NCBI GenBank assembly: GCA_015478945.1
Contig: JABUQX010004744.1
Coordinates: 45,001 to 109,000, forward strand
Direction: 5' to 3'
DNA from: Trachelipus rathkii
Lineage: Eukaryota > Arthropoda > Malacostraca > Isopoda > Trachelipodidae
DNA length: 64,000 bases
In this document: positions 20,906-36,957 of the stretch, in pieces
Numbering within the stretch: the first letter of the stretch is position 1
Layout: each line of letters starts with the position of its first letter
Position numbers and translations under genes: made by a program
The notes under the pieces: generated by a model
The model's input: the letters and a program-made list of their open reading frames with translations, nothing else
What the model was told of the DNA's origin: nothing
Database searches by the model: none

Positions 20906-22559
20906 ATCCTCGATACAGAAAAGAAAAATAAAATAAAAATTAAATAAATAAATAAATAAATAAAATTTCTTATTCTTTTTGTTTATAACTTATAAATTTA
21001 CGTTTTTACATACCCTAAAGCAGTAAATCACTAAATCAAACCACTATCCAACCTCCCTCCTGACCATCTGTGATCTATTGATCTATTGATTAAGGTCAAA
21101 TTTTTACTAAAATTTTCATGTTTTACATACCCTAAATCAGTAAATCAAGCCAGCATCCGGCCACCCCATGACCATCCTTGATCTATTGATCTATTGATTC
21201 AAGTCACATTTCGAGTATCATTTTGAATAAACATAACATAAAATCAAGTTCTTTATACAAAGATCAATCAATATATGTTGACGTAACAAAGTTTTCACAT
21301 TAATGAAGCTTACTTAGCATCATCGGAACTATGAATATAACCCACAACGACAAACCCAACACATCTTAAACACGAATAAACTGTTAACATTAACAAAGTA
21401 ACTAATATAACATACAAAGACGTAACCTACTTACACTTTTCTAACATATCGCTGTTATTTTACATTAAGACTGTAATATTTAACAAAAATTTACCATAAC
21501 CGTGTGTAATTATCATACAGACCAATGAGTATACTCTAACATAATAGGGTTTCCACATTAATAAAGCTAACATAGCATCAACTGAACTAAGAAAATAATG
21601 TACAACAACAAACCTAACACATCTTAAGCAGGAATAAACTGTTAACGTTAACAAAGTACAGCACTTAACACCAGTAAAGTAACTAACATAGCATGCAAAT
21701 ACGTAACCTATTCTTACTTTGTCAAGCATATCTCCAGCATAACGATGTTAATTTACACTAACATGGTAATATTTAACTAAAATTTATCACAACATTGGTT
21801 AATTATCATACAGAGCAGCGAAAGTATGCTAACGTAACAAAGTTTCCACATCAATAAAGCTAACATAGCGTAACATGAACTAAGAAAATAATGCACAAAG
21901 ACAAACCTATCACAACTTACACACAAATAAACTGTTAACATTAGCAAAGTTCCACACTCAACACCAGTAAAGCAACTAACATGGTATGCAAAACGTAACC
22001 TATTCTTACTTTTCAAGCATATCTCTAACATATACCACATCCTACACTGACACAGTAACATTTAACTAAAATTTCTCAGAAACAATATTGGTTAATTATA
22101 CTGATCAACGAATATATAACGTAAATAAAGTTTCCTCATCAATAAAGCTAACATGACGTAACATGAACTAAGAAAATAATGTACAAAGACAAACCTAACA
22201 CAACTTACACACGAATAAACTGTTAACATTAACAAAGTTCCACTGAGTTCTTTATATAATAACCATCGAATATATGCTAACATAACAATGTTTTCACATT
22301 AATAAAGCTAACATAGCATCATATGAACTAGGAAAATAATGCAACGACAGACCTAACACAACTTACGCCCTAATAAACTGTTAACATTAACAAAGTCTTC
22401 ACTTAACACCAGTAAAGTAATCAAACTTTACATACAAAATGTAACCTGTTCATACTTTTTCCAAACATATCTCCTAACATATTAACGTTAATCATACATT
22501 GACACAGTAACATTTATCAAAAATATATGTCATAACCATACCTAACTATCATAATATCT
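20906..22559. repeat. Satellite-like array, part 1
   Basis: After a spacer and two copies of a leader (GTGATCTATTGATCTATTGA), diverged direct units of roughly 160-300 bp follow, starting near 21264, 21521, 21824, 22105 and 22265. Shared words are CTAACGTAACAAAGTTT, AATAAAGCTAACATAG, ATAAACTGTTAACATTAAC and AACGTAACCTATTC. Non-coding. Confidence 0.75.
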
Positions 22560-23040
22560 AACGAGTAAATACAAATAAAGTAAAGTTTTTAGGATTATCT
22601 TTTAGACAACGCCTCCTTTCAGAAAATACCAACTCTAAACATGAAAAAAATGATTTAAGTTTAACTATTTGCATAAAGTGATGCAATACTTATTATACTT
22701 GACCCCTCTGGCAGGAATACAAGCAATGTAACAGTCGCCATTCGGTTTACGATTAAATATAAATGACACATCGTTGGGAATAACGAAACACCTCGAAAAG
22801 AATAACAACAAGCGTGAGATGCAGGAGATGTCATCGTATCAACACAGCGAAAAACTATCCTACTGAAGAAAATAGTATAAACATCCCTTAAATGTAATGA
22901 GATTCTTTCTTTCAACCAATCAGAAGAAAGTAAACAAGAATACGACGTACGAATGAACCATATCAGTTCAAAAGGGTATATATTCTCGTTCGACAACAAC
23001 AACAACAACAACAATAACATAGTACAAAGATAAGTTTCGA
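22560..23040. other. Non-satellite insertion in the array
   Basis: Unrelated sequence interrupting the satellite, ending in a (CAA)n run (22997-23018). A 119-codon minus-strand frame covers it, but I see no family features. Confidence 0.45.
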
Positions 23041-24580
23041 TACTAACTAACGAATATATGCTAACGTAACATTGTTTTCACATTAAATAAAGCTAACATA
23101 GCATTGGCCAGAGCTAAGAAAATAATGTACAACGACGAATCTAACACAACTTAAGCACGAATAAATTGTAACATTAACAAAGTTCCACACTTAACACCTG
23201 TAAAGTAACTGACATTGCATACAAACGTAACCTATTCATACTTTTACCAAACATATCTCTAACATATTAACGTTAATTTTACATTGACACAGTAATATTT
23301 AGCAAGAATTTATCATACAGAGCAGTGAAAGTATGCTAACGTAACAAAGTTTCCACATTAATAAAGCTAACATAACATAACCTGAACTAAGAATATAATG
23401 TACAATGACAAACCCAACACACCATACGCACGAATAAACCACTAACATTAACAAACTTTCGCACTTAACAACAGTAAAGTACATACCACTTCGTACAAAA
23501 CGTAAACCTATTCACACTTTTCAAGCATATCTTGACATATCAATGTTAATTTTACATTAACATCGTAATATTTAACAAAAGTTTAGCATAAACCTGTCTA
23601 ATCATCATACTGACAAAGAATATAATGCTGACGTAACAAATGTTTTACAACAACTTCTGTAACATTTAACAAAAATTCATCATAACCTCGTCAAATATCA
23701 TAATCCCCAGCGACTAACGGTAAACATAACAAAGTTTTAACCAAACATAACAAAAATAAATAATTTTATCCTAACATAAACAAAAATAAGTTCTTTGAGT
23801 AAAATATCACAGTAAAACGTAATAATTTACTGATTTTAAATCAGTAAATCAGTAAATCAAACCACCCATCCCTGCAGTCCCCTACCCATCCCACCCGTCT
23901 GTGATCTATTGAGCTATTGATTCAAGTCATATTTCGAGTATCATTTTGGATAAACATAACATAAAAATAAGATCTTAACAAACTAAGCTACGAATAAATG
24001 TTTGCTTAACCAACAAAGTTTTAGCATCAATAAAGCCAACAAATCATAACCGCTACTAGGAATATAATGTACAATGCAAACCTAACATACCTGCGTATGA
24101 ATAATCAGCAACATCCTGGAAAATTCCTTACTGATCAAGGTAAACTAGCTAACAGGTCATACAATACCTTATGTTCCAAATACCCCTTTTCGAGCATATT
24201 AGCAACAGGTAAAGCCGTATTATCTTAAACAAAATCCCTTAACAGTGATCAATCTATCAAAGATGCCACCATCTTGAACTATGAATTGACACTATCTTCA
24301 TCAAAGTGTCACTCGTTTCGAGTATAATACATCATTTGACCTATGAATAAACGTATACAACAAGTCTAGGGCAAACCTAACATTATTCAACAAAACTTAA
24401 CCTTGGTTCACGTTTCTAACATATCATCGTCAGTTAACACAGTAATATCTTACAAAAACTCATCATTTCTCTAACAAATCAGTGTTATTTCCACATTGTC
24501 ATAGTAATATTTTAACATAACGTACTTAACTTACGAATAAACAGTTTTCATTAACAAGAGTATCTAAAGCAACACATTAC
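23041..24580. repeat. Satellite-like array, part 2
   Basis: Further diverged units begin near 23045, 23320, 23615 and 23985, with a third copy of the leader at about 23840-23950. The units decay toward 24580. Confidence 0.7.
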
Positions 24581-24587
24581 CTTCCGA

Positions 24588-24668
24588 GAAAACCCAGGGG
24601 GGATGCGCCCCTGAAAGGGGTGAATCCTGCGAGGGGGATCACCCCGAAGGGGTGTGCGTTTTGGGCCT
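24588..24668. repeat. GC-rich double hairpin
   Basis: GGGGATGCGCCCCTGAAAGG and CACCCCGAAGGGGTG form short G/C hairpins in an AT-rich setting. Likely the end of a dispersed element. Not a bacterial terminator. Confidence 0.4.
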
Positions 24669-24714
24669 CCACATTAAAATGAATGGAAAGTAAACCCACC
24701 CTGTCCCTTGCCTA

Positions 24715-24848
24715 ACGCAATTCCCTCAGGTGTGCGCAGACGCAGGACTTAAATAGAGGGTGATTGAATATTGCAGAAAAAATAGAAGGCAAGGAGTTCC
24801 ACAAAACAGATGTAGCTTGAAAGAAGGAGGTACCACGAGTGATCCTGA
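24715..24848 (-). pseudogene. LINE reverse transcriptase C-terminal fragment
   Basis: On the minus strand 24848-24715 reads [18 protein letters not shown] and then [12 protein letters not shown]. This is the same C-terminus as the larger jockey/CR1-type LINE at 54119-55558 ([18 protein letters not shown]). The fragment abuts the (TA)n array at its 5' side, so the rest of the element is missing. Confidence 0.7.
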
Positions 24849-24976
<128 letters not shown>

Positions 24977-25061
24977 GAAAAGAAAATAATTCTAATTGAT
25001 ACCCCCCTATGGGCCTATAATATAATATATAATATATAACAATATGCACATATTAATATAA

Positions 25062-25204
25062 TATATGATAAAAGGCACGGCGAACATTGAGAGAACCTCA
25101 CACTCACGTGATACACGATCATACACTCGCAAGTGATCGTGAGCCTACTTCTTTGGCGTACCCCCCAAGTATCACTTACCACACTTTGGAGACCACTGCT
25201 ATAG
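25062..25204. mobile_element. Partial hAT-type MITE
   Basis: Matches the right half of the complete MITE at 36958-37259 (shared GAGAACCTC, TACACGATCATACACTC, GTGAGCCTACTTCTTTGG). It ends with the same terminus CACTTTGGAGACCACTG. The left terminus was not found. Confidence 0.6.
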
Positions 25205-25242
25205 AGTACTGTGCCGTGCATAATAGTGCCGTATTTAAATTT

Positions 25243-25291
25243 GATATATATATATATTATATGAAGAATCGATACTCTATAGAGCCGAGGT

Positions 25292-25353
<62 letters not shown>

Positions 25354-25428
25354 AAAAAAAAATAAAAAAAAAAAATAACTAAAAAAAAAAATTAAGTATA
25401 AAAATATTAAAATAATAATAATAATAAT

Positions 25429-25488
<60 letters not shown>

Positions 25489-25863
25489 TAATAATAAAAA
25501 TAATAATAAAATAATAAAAATAAAAAATAAGTAATAAATATATTAAAAAAATAATAATAATAAAAATAATGATAATAAAAATCAAAATAAACAAAATCAA
25601 AATAAACAATCAAAATAAAAAAATTAAAAAATAAAAAAATATTAAAAAACGATGATAAAAAAATAATAGATAATAATAAATAATAATTAATAATAATAAT
25701 AAATAATAAATATTAATAAATATTAATAAAAAATAAAAATGATAAAGAAAATAATAAATAAATATTAATAATAAATAAATATTAATAATAAATAAAGAAA
25801 ATAATAAATAAATAATAATAAATAAATAAATAATAATATAAAAATAAAACAAATAATAAAATG

Positions 25864-25910
<47 letters not shown>

Positions 25911-26010
25911 GAATAAAAATAAAGTAAAAAATAAAAAAAAAAAGAAAATAAATAAAAAAAAATATATCAAACCAAATAAATATTTGAATAAATAATGGCC
26001 AACGGAATTG
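25243..26010. repeat. (TA)n then A-rich low-complexity block
   Basis: TA arrays at 25243-25260 and 25293-25350 are followed by AAT/AAAT-rich DNA to about 25990, including a run of about 41 As at 25868-25909. Poly-Phe/Ile frames here are artefacts. Confidence 0.95.
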
Positions 26011-26107
26011 ATTGATACACTGGGAAAAGTTAGAGACTTTAATTAAAAAAAAAAATATATATGTACTGCTCTTTTCAAATAATTTAACCAAAATTATATA
26101 TATCCAC

Positions 26108-26372
<265 letters not shown>

Positions 26373-26376
<4 letters not shown>

Positions 26377-26509
26377 GAAAGTTCGCACCTAATGGGCATA
26401 GCCTTATTCTCGGAGGGGTACTTCAGGTACTTCACCAAGGATCCTGAACTAGGATTCGAACCCGCGACCTGGCCATGCGACTCCGTCGCTCTCACCGTTT
26501 GAGCCACGG

Positions 26510-26511
<2 letters not shown>
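26373..26511 (-). mobile_element. tRNA-derived SINE
   Basis: On the minus strand from 26511 the sequence gives CGTGGCTCAAACGGTGAGAG, which matches a polymerase III A box (TGGCTCAAACGG). About 35 bases later comes a perfect B box, GGTTCGAATCC. A roughly 75-base body follows and the copy ends in (TA)n. The D-arm and T-arm sequence is tRNA-like, but the element lacks a 3' acceptor stem. This fits a SINE rather than a working tRNA gene. Confidence 0.75.
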
Positions 26512-26868
<357 letters not shown>

Positions 26869-27650
26869 AATATATATAAATAAAACTATTAATGTAAAAA
26901 TGTATAGAGCATTACTTTTAAGGAACAAGTTCTATATTTATCATAAAATATTTTCAAAAATAAATTTTTTCAAAAATGTTTGTAAATTTGTACTTCTCAA
27001 AATCAGCTGTTGCAATATCACGTTTTCATAATTGAATATTTTGTTGAAGATGAAGGATTTAATTATGAAATTTTTATATTTGCAATAGATATCAAATAAT
27101 AAATATTTTTAGCATAAAAAATATTTGAACTTCTTTATATTTAATAATAAATTATATTTAAATAATTTGCAAAGAAATGTTTTTATTTATAAGAACATTA
27201 CCTTATACCTCAATGTCTAGACTCATGCGAGTGAGAAGTCGTCTGCTGTGCATCTAATCCGTAAATAAACATAAAAATATCGACACAAAAGATTAAAATA
27301 TTATTTATCACTTGATAAATATTTATAGGTTAGGTACACAACAATTTAAAATAAATTAAAAAAATAAAACATTAAAGACTCATGTAATAGCAATATAAAT
27401 GTAACATGAAATATTTACATAATAAAACTGCAAATACTAGCTTGCACGAACGGTATATCATAACTGGACACAGCACAATGTAATAGCGAAAATTAAGATT
27501 TCAGTATGACCAACATAACCACACATCTAAGACCAAGAGCAAAACAGGGAGAAAGAATGGAAAAATGCTTATTTTTATCAGTACTTTCGTTTGATATAAA
27601 CTACATTTATTAATTTATATTATTAGCGTATGGGCGTTAAGTAACTTTAA

Positions 27651-27652
<2 letters not shown>
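26869..27652. other. AT-rich unique region
   Basis: No gene, tRNA or recognised repeat is seen. Confidence 0.5.
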
Positions 27653-27746
<94 letters not shown>

Positions 27747-27790
27747 GAATAAATAAATAATAAAAATATAACAAAAAATAAAAATATAAA

Positions 27791-27835
<45 letters not shown>

Positions 27836-28144
27836 CATAATCAATCATAATAAAATAATAAAAAAAATTAATAAAATAAAAAATAATAATAAAAATAAAA
27901 TAATAAATAATAATAAAATAATAAATAATGAATTATAAAAACAATTAATAATTAATAAATAAAATTAGATAATTGATAATAAATAATTGATAATAAATAA
28001 ATAATTAAAATTGATAATAAATAATTGATAAAAGAAAAGATAAAAGATTAAAAAAAAAAAAAAAAAAAAGTGAAATATAAATAAAAAAATAAATAAGTAA
28101 AATATATAAATAAATAAATAATAAATAAAAATAAATAAAAAGAA

Positions 28145-28185
<41 letters not shown>

Positions 28186-28420
28186 AAATAAATAAAAGAT
28201 TAATAAAAAAAATAAATTAAAATAAATTAAAAAAAAATAAAAAAAATAAAAGAAAAGAATAAAAAACTAAAAGAATAAAAAACTAAAAATAAAAAATTAA
28301 AGAATAAAAAAATTAAAGAATAAAAAAAATTAAAGAATAAAAAAAATTAAAGAATAAGAAAAATTAAAGAATAAAATAGAATAAACAAATTAAAGAATAA
28401 ACAAATACATATTGTTTTCC
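27653..28420. repeat. (TA)n then A-rich low-complexity block
   Basis: TA array 27653-27742, (AAT)n near 27795-27835, then AAAT/AATTAAAG repeats (AAATTAAAGAATAA units at 28287-28400). Confidence 0.95.
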
Positions 28421-28570
28421 CAATGAAACTAATCTAGTCTGAAGCTGCTGTTCATCTGTTTTGGGCGTTCCACATTTCGTGTGTCTTGCCGATAGTCTTG
28501 GTGAAAGGGCTTCTCAAACTAGAGTTCCAGCCAGGCACCTAGCAAAATAAAGAATTAAAAATTATGTGTG

Positions 28571-28680
28571 CCCCACAGTGATTCTGCTTGGGAAGTCCTC
28601 GACGGATGTCCTCGTCCTTATCTCCCTCCACCTCATGAGGTTCATTTACTACATATACTACAAACCCAATATGACTACAC
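28571..28680 (+). other. Second copy of exon-like piece
   Basis: After the same TGTGTGCCCCACAG acceptor as at 19318-19331, one frame reads SSTDVLVLISLHLMRFIYY, matching SSDVLVLYSLHL at 19350-19388. The frame stays open beyond the point where the first copy has a stop. The protein is not recognised. Confidence 0.35.
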
Positions 28681-28683
28681 CCT

Positions 28684-29510
28684 ATTCACCTTGGAGCATT
28701 GCTTATTTGTTTTGAGCTGTAAACTTATGTCAACTTTTCTATTTTCTGGTTAAACACGTTAACTTGTTTGCTGCTCAGAGATGCTATTCCAACTCCATTT
28801 CAGTGCTCTGCAGCTGCATATTGCTTCTATGCAATATACAACCTCAGTTGTACGTAAATAGAACTGGTTCATCGCCTATTTCTAATTCATCTTAGTCGTT
28901 ATATCCAACTTAATTTCCCTGAGTCCTATTGTGAATTACTTATTAATAAGTCCTTTCCCGGGAATTTTTACTCTAGTGCAAGGAAGAGTTGATCTGAAGG
29001 GAACTCGTCTGGTCTCATTTTCTGAACCTAAAAGGAATCTCTGGTCAAGTCATAAAATCTTCTGTAATTCACATGATCTTCGAACCATGTTGCGGCTAAT
29101 TTGTCTTTTATCATGCTTTTCACTGCTGTAGTGGTCATTATACACAATCCTATCTTGATAGCGGCTAGATCTAACAATTTCGCAGGTTGACCTCGTATAT
29201 CCATTCATACTGATAAATTACATAAATACATATAATCGTTTGCATTGGAAATGCTATTTGCTGCTTCTTTTCAGTAATATGAAAGTATAACTTCAATACT
29301 ATATTAAGACAAATACCTCCCATATATATATACTGTATATATGCTTAGTTAAACTAATTATGAATTTACACAATTTTAACAACATAGTTACATGAGGCTT
29401 CATTCACCTTAGAGCATTGCTTATTTGTTTTGAGCTGTAAACTTATGTCAACTTTTCTATTTTCTGGTTAAACACCTTAACTTGTTTGCTGCTCAGAGTT
29501 GCTATATAAA
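28684..29510. repeat. Direct repeat pair, about 105 bp, 717 bp apart
   Basis: 28684-28790 and 29401-29507 are near-identical (shared ATTGCTTATTTGTTTTGAGC and CTTGTTTGCTGCTCAGAG). This suggests a local tandem duplication of about 0.7 kb whose remainder has diverged. Confidence 0.7.
28955..29055 (-). pseudogene. Degenerate copy of the FPSDQLF exon
   Basis: Minus-strand translation gives DEFPSDQLFLALE, a stop, then KFPGKDL, after a TTCCTTTTAG acceptor-like site near 29035. It is homologous to 32789-32913 and to 29548-29867. Confidence 0.55.
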
Positions 29511-29547
29511 TTACTTAGAACAAAATATATATGTATTATATTAGTGG

Positions 29548-32629
<3,082 letters not shown>

Positions 32630-32677
32630 ATATATAAGTAATATATATTTAACTAAAGAAATAGTTATGGATAGCAT

Positions 32678-32913
<236 letters not shown>

Positions 32914-33007
32914 CTAAAAGGAATGCACAAATTAAAAAATATTCACAGAAATTAAATTAAATAGAAAAGTATATAACGATAAGACACATGAACCATGAGA
33001 AGAAATA

Positions 33008-33009
33008 AC

Positions 33010-33091
<82 letters not shown>
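33008..33091. repeat. (ATT)n microsatellite
   Basis: About 28 ATT units. Confidence 0.95.
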
Positions 33092-33093
<2 letters not shown>

Positions 33094-33340
33094 ACACAAT
33101 TTCTAATAGATAGATGTACAGATGAGTCCTATGCTCTGGAACTGAACGAGACAGTTCCTTAAGTATTTCTTGCTCTAAATCTCCTTCAAACTATGACCAA
33201 CCTCAGCACAAATTAAGTTTGATTCTTGAGAATTATTTAATTTTGTCATAATAGCCATGATTTTCTTGTCGATTTTAATATCTCCATACTTCGGCGTTTC
33301 AATATATATAAATGTTTCATATCTATCTCAATTCTTGCAG
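33092..33340. other. Unassigned stretch
   Basis: No gene seen. It ends in a good acceptor (CTCAATTCTTGCAG). Confidence 0.4.
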
Positions 33341-33428
33341 AAGTTCTTATCGACGCAAAGGTTTAGCCTCTCATCCTAGGACTTGTATTGCATCTTCAGA
33401 TGAAGATCAGCCAGAAGTGTTAATATAA
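33341..33428 (+). CDS. Possible terminal exon
   Basis: After a strong acceptor (polypyrimidine tract and TTGCAG at 33340), the frame reads SSYRRKGLASHPRTCIASSD, then EDQPEVLI and a stop at 33426-33428. Composition is protein-like and the stop is followed by non-coding repeats. No partner exon is evident, so this is tentative. Confidence 0.25.
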
Positions 33429-33553
33429 AACAGTGTGGCAGCCTCGCCCCACCGGGAACAGTTTTCAAAATGTTTCACTTCTTACCGGTTCCCATGCTCC
33501 TCGTGTTTAGAGGTCACCGACAGCAGTCGCCCAAGCTAACTAACTCTCTCCTC

Positions 33554-33720
33554 TAGCTACCTGTTAGTTCCTTTCCACGGCTCTCATTCAACATGGATTC
33601 CTGAGAAGTAGGTTGAAAGGCGACCAGGAAAAGTTAAGCCACAACACCACGTCAAGGTCGGTAGCTATCGTTGTGCAAAAGTATTTTTTTTGGCACACCC
33701 CAAAAATATGTAAAAAGAGT
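33554..33720 (+). repeat. Pseudoknot module A, with tail
   Basis: P1 is AGCTAC (33555-33560) with GTAGCT (33661-33666). P3 is CACAAC (33640-33645) with GTTGTG (33670-33675). The linker is ACCACGTCAAGGTCG. The tail has a T run, CACACCCC and an A run ending TAAAAAGAGTT. Confidence 0.7.
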
Positions 33721-34209
33721 TCATTGCTACAATTTTATTACAACTACTCTTGTTTGATGTTTTTGAACCTTTATATACATATACCATGATGATTACCTGA
33801 TAGATAATTGTATAACCTAATTAAAAATTTAAATAATTTAAAAAAATTTCTATTTACATTTAAAAAAAACTTAAAAAGAGTGATTCCTGAAAAAAAATGT
33901 CAATAGGAGGAACCTAAAAGTCCATCTCATGATATTGGATATAACGGGTTTTATGGCCGATTCAATCCGCTTCTCCAGCCAGCATATTATATCATGAGAA
34001 GAGCTTTTCGTTTCACATACTGGCCACTTTGCCTCCCGACAACAAAAGCTATCAGTACGAGCAGGGTTGCTGCCCCACCCTTTGTTTCGTTGCTCTGTTC
34101 ATTCTCCAAGACATGATACATCTAACAATAGAGTCAGAAATGCGTTAGAGACTTATTGCTAGTATCTATCTTCCAGTCTCGATTCATCTTACTCAGAGCA
34201 ACATATTTC
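33721..34209. repeat. Inter-module spacer shared with 47.3-47.6 kb
   Basis: The part 33910-34200 (ATATCATGAGAAGAGCTTTTCG, shared in pieces of up to 20 bases, plus GCCTCCCGACAACAAAAGC) recurs at 47320-47600 and 48620-48750. Non-coding. Confidence 0.6.
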
Positions 34210-34362
34210 GGAAGCTACGATTTAGTCACTTCCCCTTCACGCCGTAACTGGTAATATGATGGTATTCCGGGGGAAGGCTCAAGCCACTGCACTACTACAA
34301 GGTACGTAGCTTCCTGTCATGGTGGTTGCCCAAGCCACCATGACCACAGTGGTAAAATAGCG
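34210..34362 (+). repeat. Pseudoknot module A, long-P1 subtype
   Basis: P1 is 10 bp: GGAAGCTACG (34210-34219) with CGTAGCTTCC (34305-34314). P3 is CCACTG (34284-34289) with CAGTGG (34347-34352). P4 hairpin is CATGGTGG closing with CCACCATG (34318-34342). Confidence 0.75.
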
Positions 34363-34485
34363 TCTTCCTGCACAAGCCTTTTTTCCCTCGATATTAACTT
34401 GAAAGAAGGAATTGGAATTTAATCAAACTACAAATTAATATTCCAAGACCCTCTTAAGTTTGGCTTAGATGGAAAGACGCTAGAA

Positions 34486-34629
34486 AGCTACCCGTTAGTT
34501 CACTTTGCCGACCACCCTTTAACCAGAAAGTTAAAAGGCGATCGGCAATGGTTAAGCCACTGCACCACGACAAGGTCGGTAGCTTTTCCCCATGGTGAGG
34601 GATTAGGATCACCCCCATGGCCGCAGTAG
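34486..34629 (+). repeat. Pseudoknot module A
   Basis: P1 is GCTACC (34487-34492) with GGTAGC (34578-34583). P2 hairpin is TTTGCCGA closing with TCGGCAA. P3 is ACTGC (34559-34563) with GCAGT (34623-34627). P4 is CCATGG pairs around 34591-34620. Confidence 0.75.
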
Positions 34630-34683
34630 GATCCCAAATACGATAGTTCTCGGACACTAGACGTAACTCAGATGTCAGAACTC

Positions 34684-34796
34684 AAGCTACCAGTTGGTCC
34701 CTTTCTCGATCAGCCCATTAAACAGAAAACTAAAATGGCGACCGATAAAGCTCAAGCCACTGTACCACGACAAGGTCGGTAGCCACTACAGTGGAA
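34684..34796 (+). repeat. Pseudoknot module A, no P4
   Basis: P1 is GCTACC (34686-34691) with GGTAGC (34778-34783). P3 is a perfect 8 bp, CCACTGTA (34757-34764) with TACAGTGG (34787-34794). Only three bases separate P1 from the P3 partner, so the P4 hairpin is dispensable. Confidence 0.75.
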
Positions 34797-34917
34797 ATTT
34801 TTTTTTTTTTAGTACCCCCCCCAAAAAAACTAAAAAATGTTTTCGAGTGCGACATTTATTACGTGAATCTCTTGCAACTGAACCGTGCATAGCCGTATTT
34901 ATATGCTCTTTGGCTTT

Positions 34918-35058
34918 AGCTACCTATTGGTCCTTTTGCCGACCACCCTTTAACCAGGCAGTTAAAAGGCGATCAGCAAAAGTTAGCCACTACACCACGA
35001 CAAGGTCGGTATCTTTTTTCCATGGTGAGTGCCGATAACACCCCCATGGCCGTAGTGA
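34918..35058 (+). repeat. Pseudoknot module A
   Basis: P1 is GCTACC (34919-34924) with GGTATC (one mismatch). P2 hairpin is TTTTGCCGA with the complementary TCAGCAAAA. P3 is CACTAC (34988-34993) with GTAGTG (35052-35057). Confidence 0.7.
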
Positions 35059-35256
35059 AAAAAAAAGAAAATTAACAGCCGCTTGGATGTAAACTCTTTC
35101 ATACCTTCAAGAATCGTGAATTTCTCACCCACATACCAAATACGGAATTGAATGGACACTCTGGGTATCTCACCTTCTGCTCCGTGACTATACAAGCGTC
35201 AATAAGAAATTCACGTCTCTCTTAGGACTACGGACTGCTGACTGGCACTGACTAAA

Positions 35257-35410
35257 AGCTACCAGTTAGTTCCCTTTACCGACAAAACCTTTAATATGAA
35301 CGTTAAAAGGCAATCGGCAAAGGTTAAGCCGTGTAACCACGTCAAGGTCGGTAGCTGTTACCACGGTAAAGCGTTTTTTGCACCCCCCAAAAAAAAACGT
35401 AAAAAGAGTA
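35257..35410 (+). repeat. Pseudoknot module A, CCGTG subtype, with tail
   Basis: P1 is GCTACC (35258-35263) with GGTAGC (35350-35355). P3 is CCGTG (35329-35333) with CACGG (35362-35366). The tail GCGTTTTTTGC, C run, A run and ACGTAAAAAGAG follows. Confidence 0.7.
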
Positions 35411-35641
35411 ACTGCGATGTTCTGCAGTATACAAGAAAGTGCCAAAATATTTCAAAAGAAGTGCCATAATTAATGAAAAAATGAAAATGATATAAATGGT
35501 TTGCTCGTAACACCGTTAAATTAATTTAAAATTTCATTATTTACAATCATCTTTCGTCTTGTTTAGCCTCTAGAAAGAAGGGAAAAATCAAAACCAGCTT
35601 TGATTCTCTTTCTTCTTTAATGAGACTTGTTAGACGAACGC

Positions 35642-35782
35642 TAGCTACCTGTTGGTCCTTTTGCCGACCACCCTTTAACCAAACAGTTAAAAGGCGATCG
35701 GCAAAAGTTGCCACCACACCACGACAAGGTCGGTAGCTTTTCCCATGGTGAGTGCCTCCAACACCCTCATGGCAGTAGTGGA
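35642..35782 (+). repeat. Pseudoknot module A
   Basis: P1 is GCTACC (35644-35649) with GGTAGC (35732-35737). P2 is TTTTGCCGA with TCGGCAAAA. P3 is CCACCAC (35711-35717) with GTAGTGG (35775-35781), one C-A mismatch. Confidence 0.7.
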
Positions 35783-35981
35783 AAAAAAAATTAACAGCCG
35801 CTTGGACGCAAACTCTCATACCTTCAAGATTCGTGAATTTCTCACCAACAGACCAAATACGGAATTGAACGGACACTCACCTTCTGCTCCGTGACTATAA
35901 AGACAATAAAAAGAAATTCACGTCTCTCTCAGTACTTGAGACTGCGCACCTTGGACTGTTACCGATGTCATCAAGAGTAAA

Positions 35982-36140
35982 CGCTACCAGTTAGTTCCCT
36001 TTTCCGACAAACCCTTTAATATGAACGTTGAAAGGCAGTAGGCAAAGGTTAAGCCGTGGTACCACGTCAAGGTCGGTAGCTGTTACCACGGAAAAAAAAC
36101 GTTTTTTTCCACACCAAAAAAAAAAAACGTAAAAAGAGTT
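35982..36140 (+). repeat. Pseudoknot module A, CCGTG subtype, with tail
   Basis: P1 is GCTACC (35983-35988) with GGTAGC (36075-36080). P3 is a perfect 8 bp, CCGTGGTA (36054-36061) with TACCACGG (36084-36091). The tail is an A run, CGTTTTTTTCC, an A run and ACGTAAAAAGAGTT. Confidence 0.75.
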
Positions 36141-36371
36141 ACTGCTATGTTCTGCAGTGTGTGTGTAATGAAAGTTCAAAAAATACAGTAATATACAGAA
36201 TAGAGATGCACCTCACCACAAATAAAGGAAGTGATATTAAATTTAAATTAATTTAAAAATTTAATATTTACAATCATTGTTCGCCTAAACAAGCCTCTAG
36301 AAAGAAAAAGAAAATGAACACCAGCTTTGATTCTCTTCTTTTTCTTTAATGAGGCTTGTTAGGCGAACACT

Positions 36372-36511
36372 AGCTACCTGTTGGTCCTTTTTCCGACCAC
36401 GCTCTAATAAGATAGTTAAAAGGCGATCGGCAAAGGTTAGCCACTACACCACGACAAGGTCGGTAGCTTTTCCCATGGTGAGTGCCTATAACACCCCCAT
36501 GGCCGTAGTGA
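36372..36511 (+). repeat. Pseudoknot module A
   Basis: P1 is GCTACC (36373-36378) with GGTAGC (36462-36467). P3 is CACTAC (36442-36447) with GTAGTG (36505-36510). P4 is CCATGG pairs. Flanking sequence repeats the copy at 35642 (GATTCTC...GAGGCTTGTTAG). Confidence 0.75.
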
Positions 36512-36949
36512 AAAAAAAACAAACAAAATTGAACGGACACTCTGTAACTTCCCTTTACGACTCGGTAATTTTGCCTCAGATTTTTAAGCTCACAAGGGTT
36601 AATTGGGAAATGATCGGACACTCTCACTGCCTCACCTCTACGACTCAGTAAATTCGACTTAACAGACAAAATAAGGATTCTCTCGGACACCAGGACTGTC
36701 TCACCTTTGACTCGGATTTTTAAGCTCACAAGGGCTAATTAGGAAATGTTCGGACACTCTCACTGTCTCACAATTTTGCGTCACTTTTCTCGGTATATTT
36801 AACGTGCCCTCGCGATTACCGGCACGGCTGCACCATTCGAGTGGTGGTTTAATCTTTGTAGCCTATAGGTATCAAGCGCTCGTCCCTAATCAAGGGACTC
36901 TACACTCTTGCCGCACCCTGGCTGGTACGAAAATCTGCTGATACTCACG
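36512..36949. repeat. Short direct repeats, unassigned
   Basis: Imperfect units with TTTTTAAGCTCACAAGGG and CGGACACTCTCACTG occur two or three times (36570-36770). No gene. Confidence 0.5.
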
Positions 36950-36957
36950 CTGTATGC

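Noticed and set aside
24588..24668. Rho-independent terminators
   Set aside because: Eukaryotic context; the hairpins belong to a dispersed GC-rich repeat.
33117..33170. Hammerhead-like GATGAGTCC...GGAACTGAACGAG
   Set aside because: The core CUGAUGA reads CAGATGA, the GAAA segment is GAAC, and no third stem was found.
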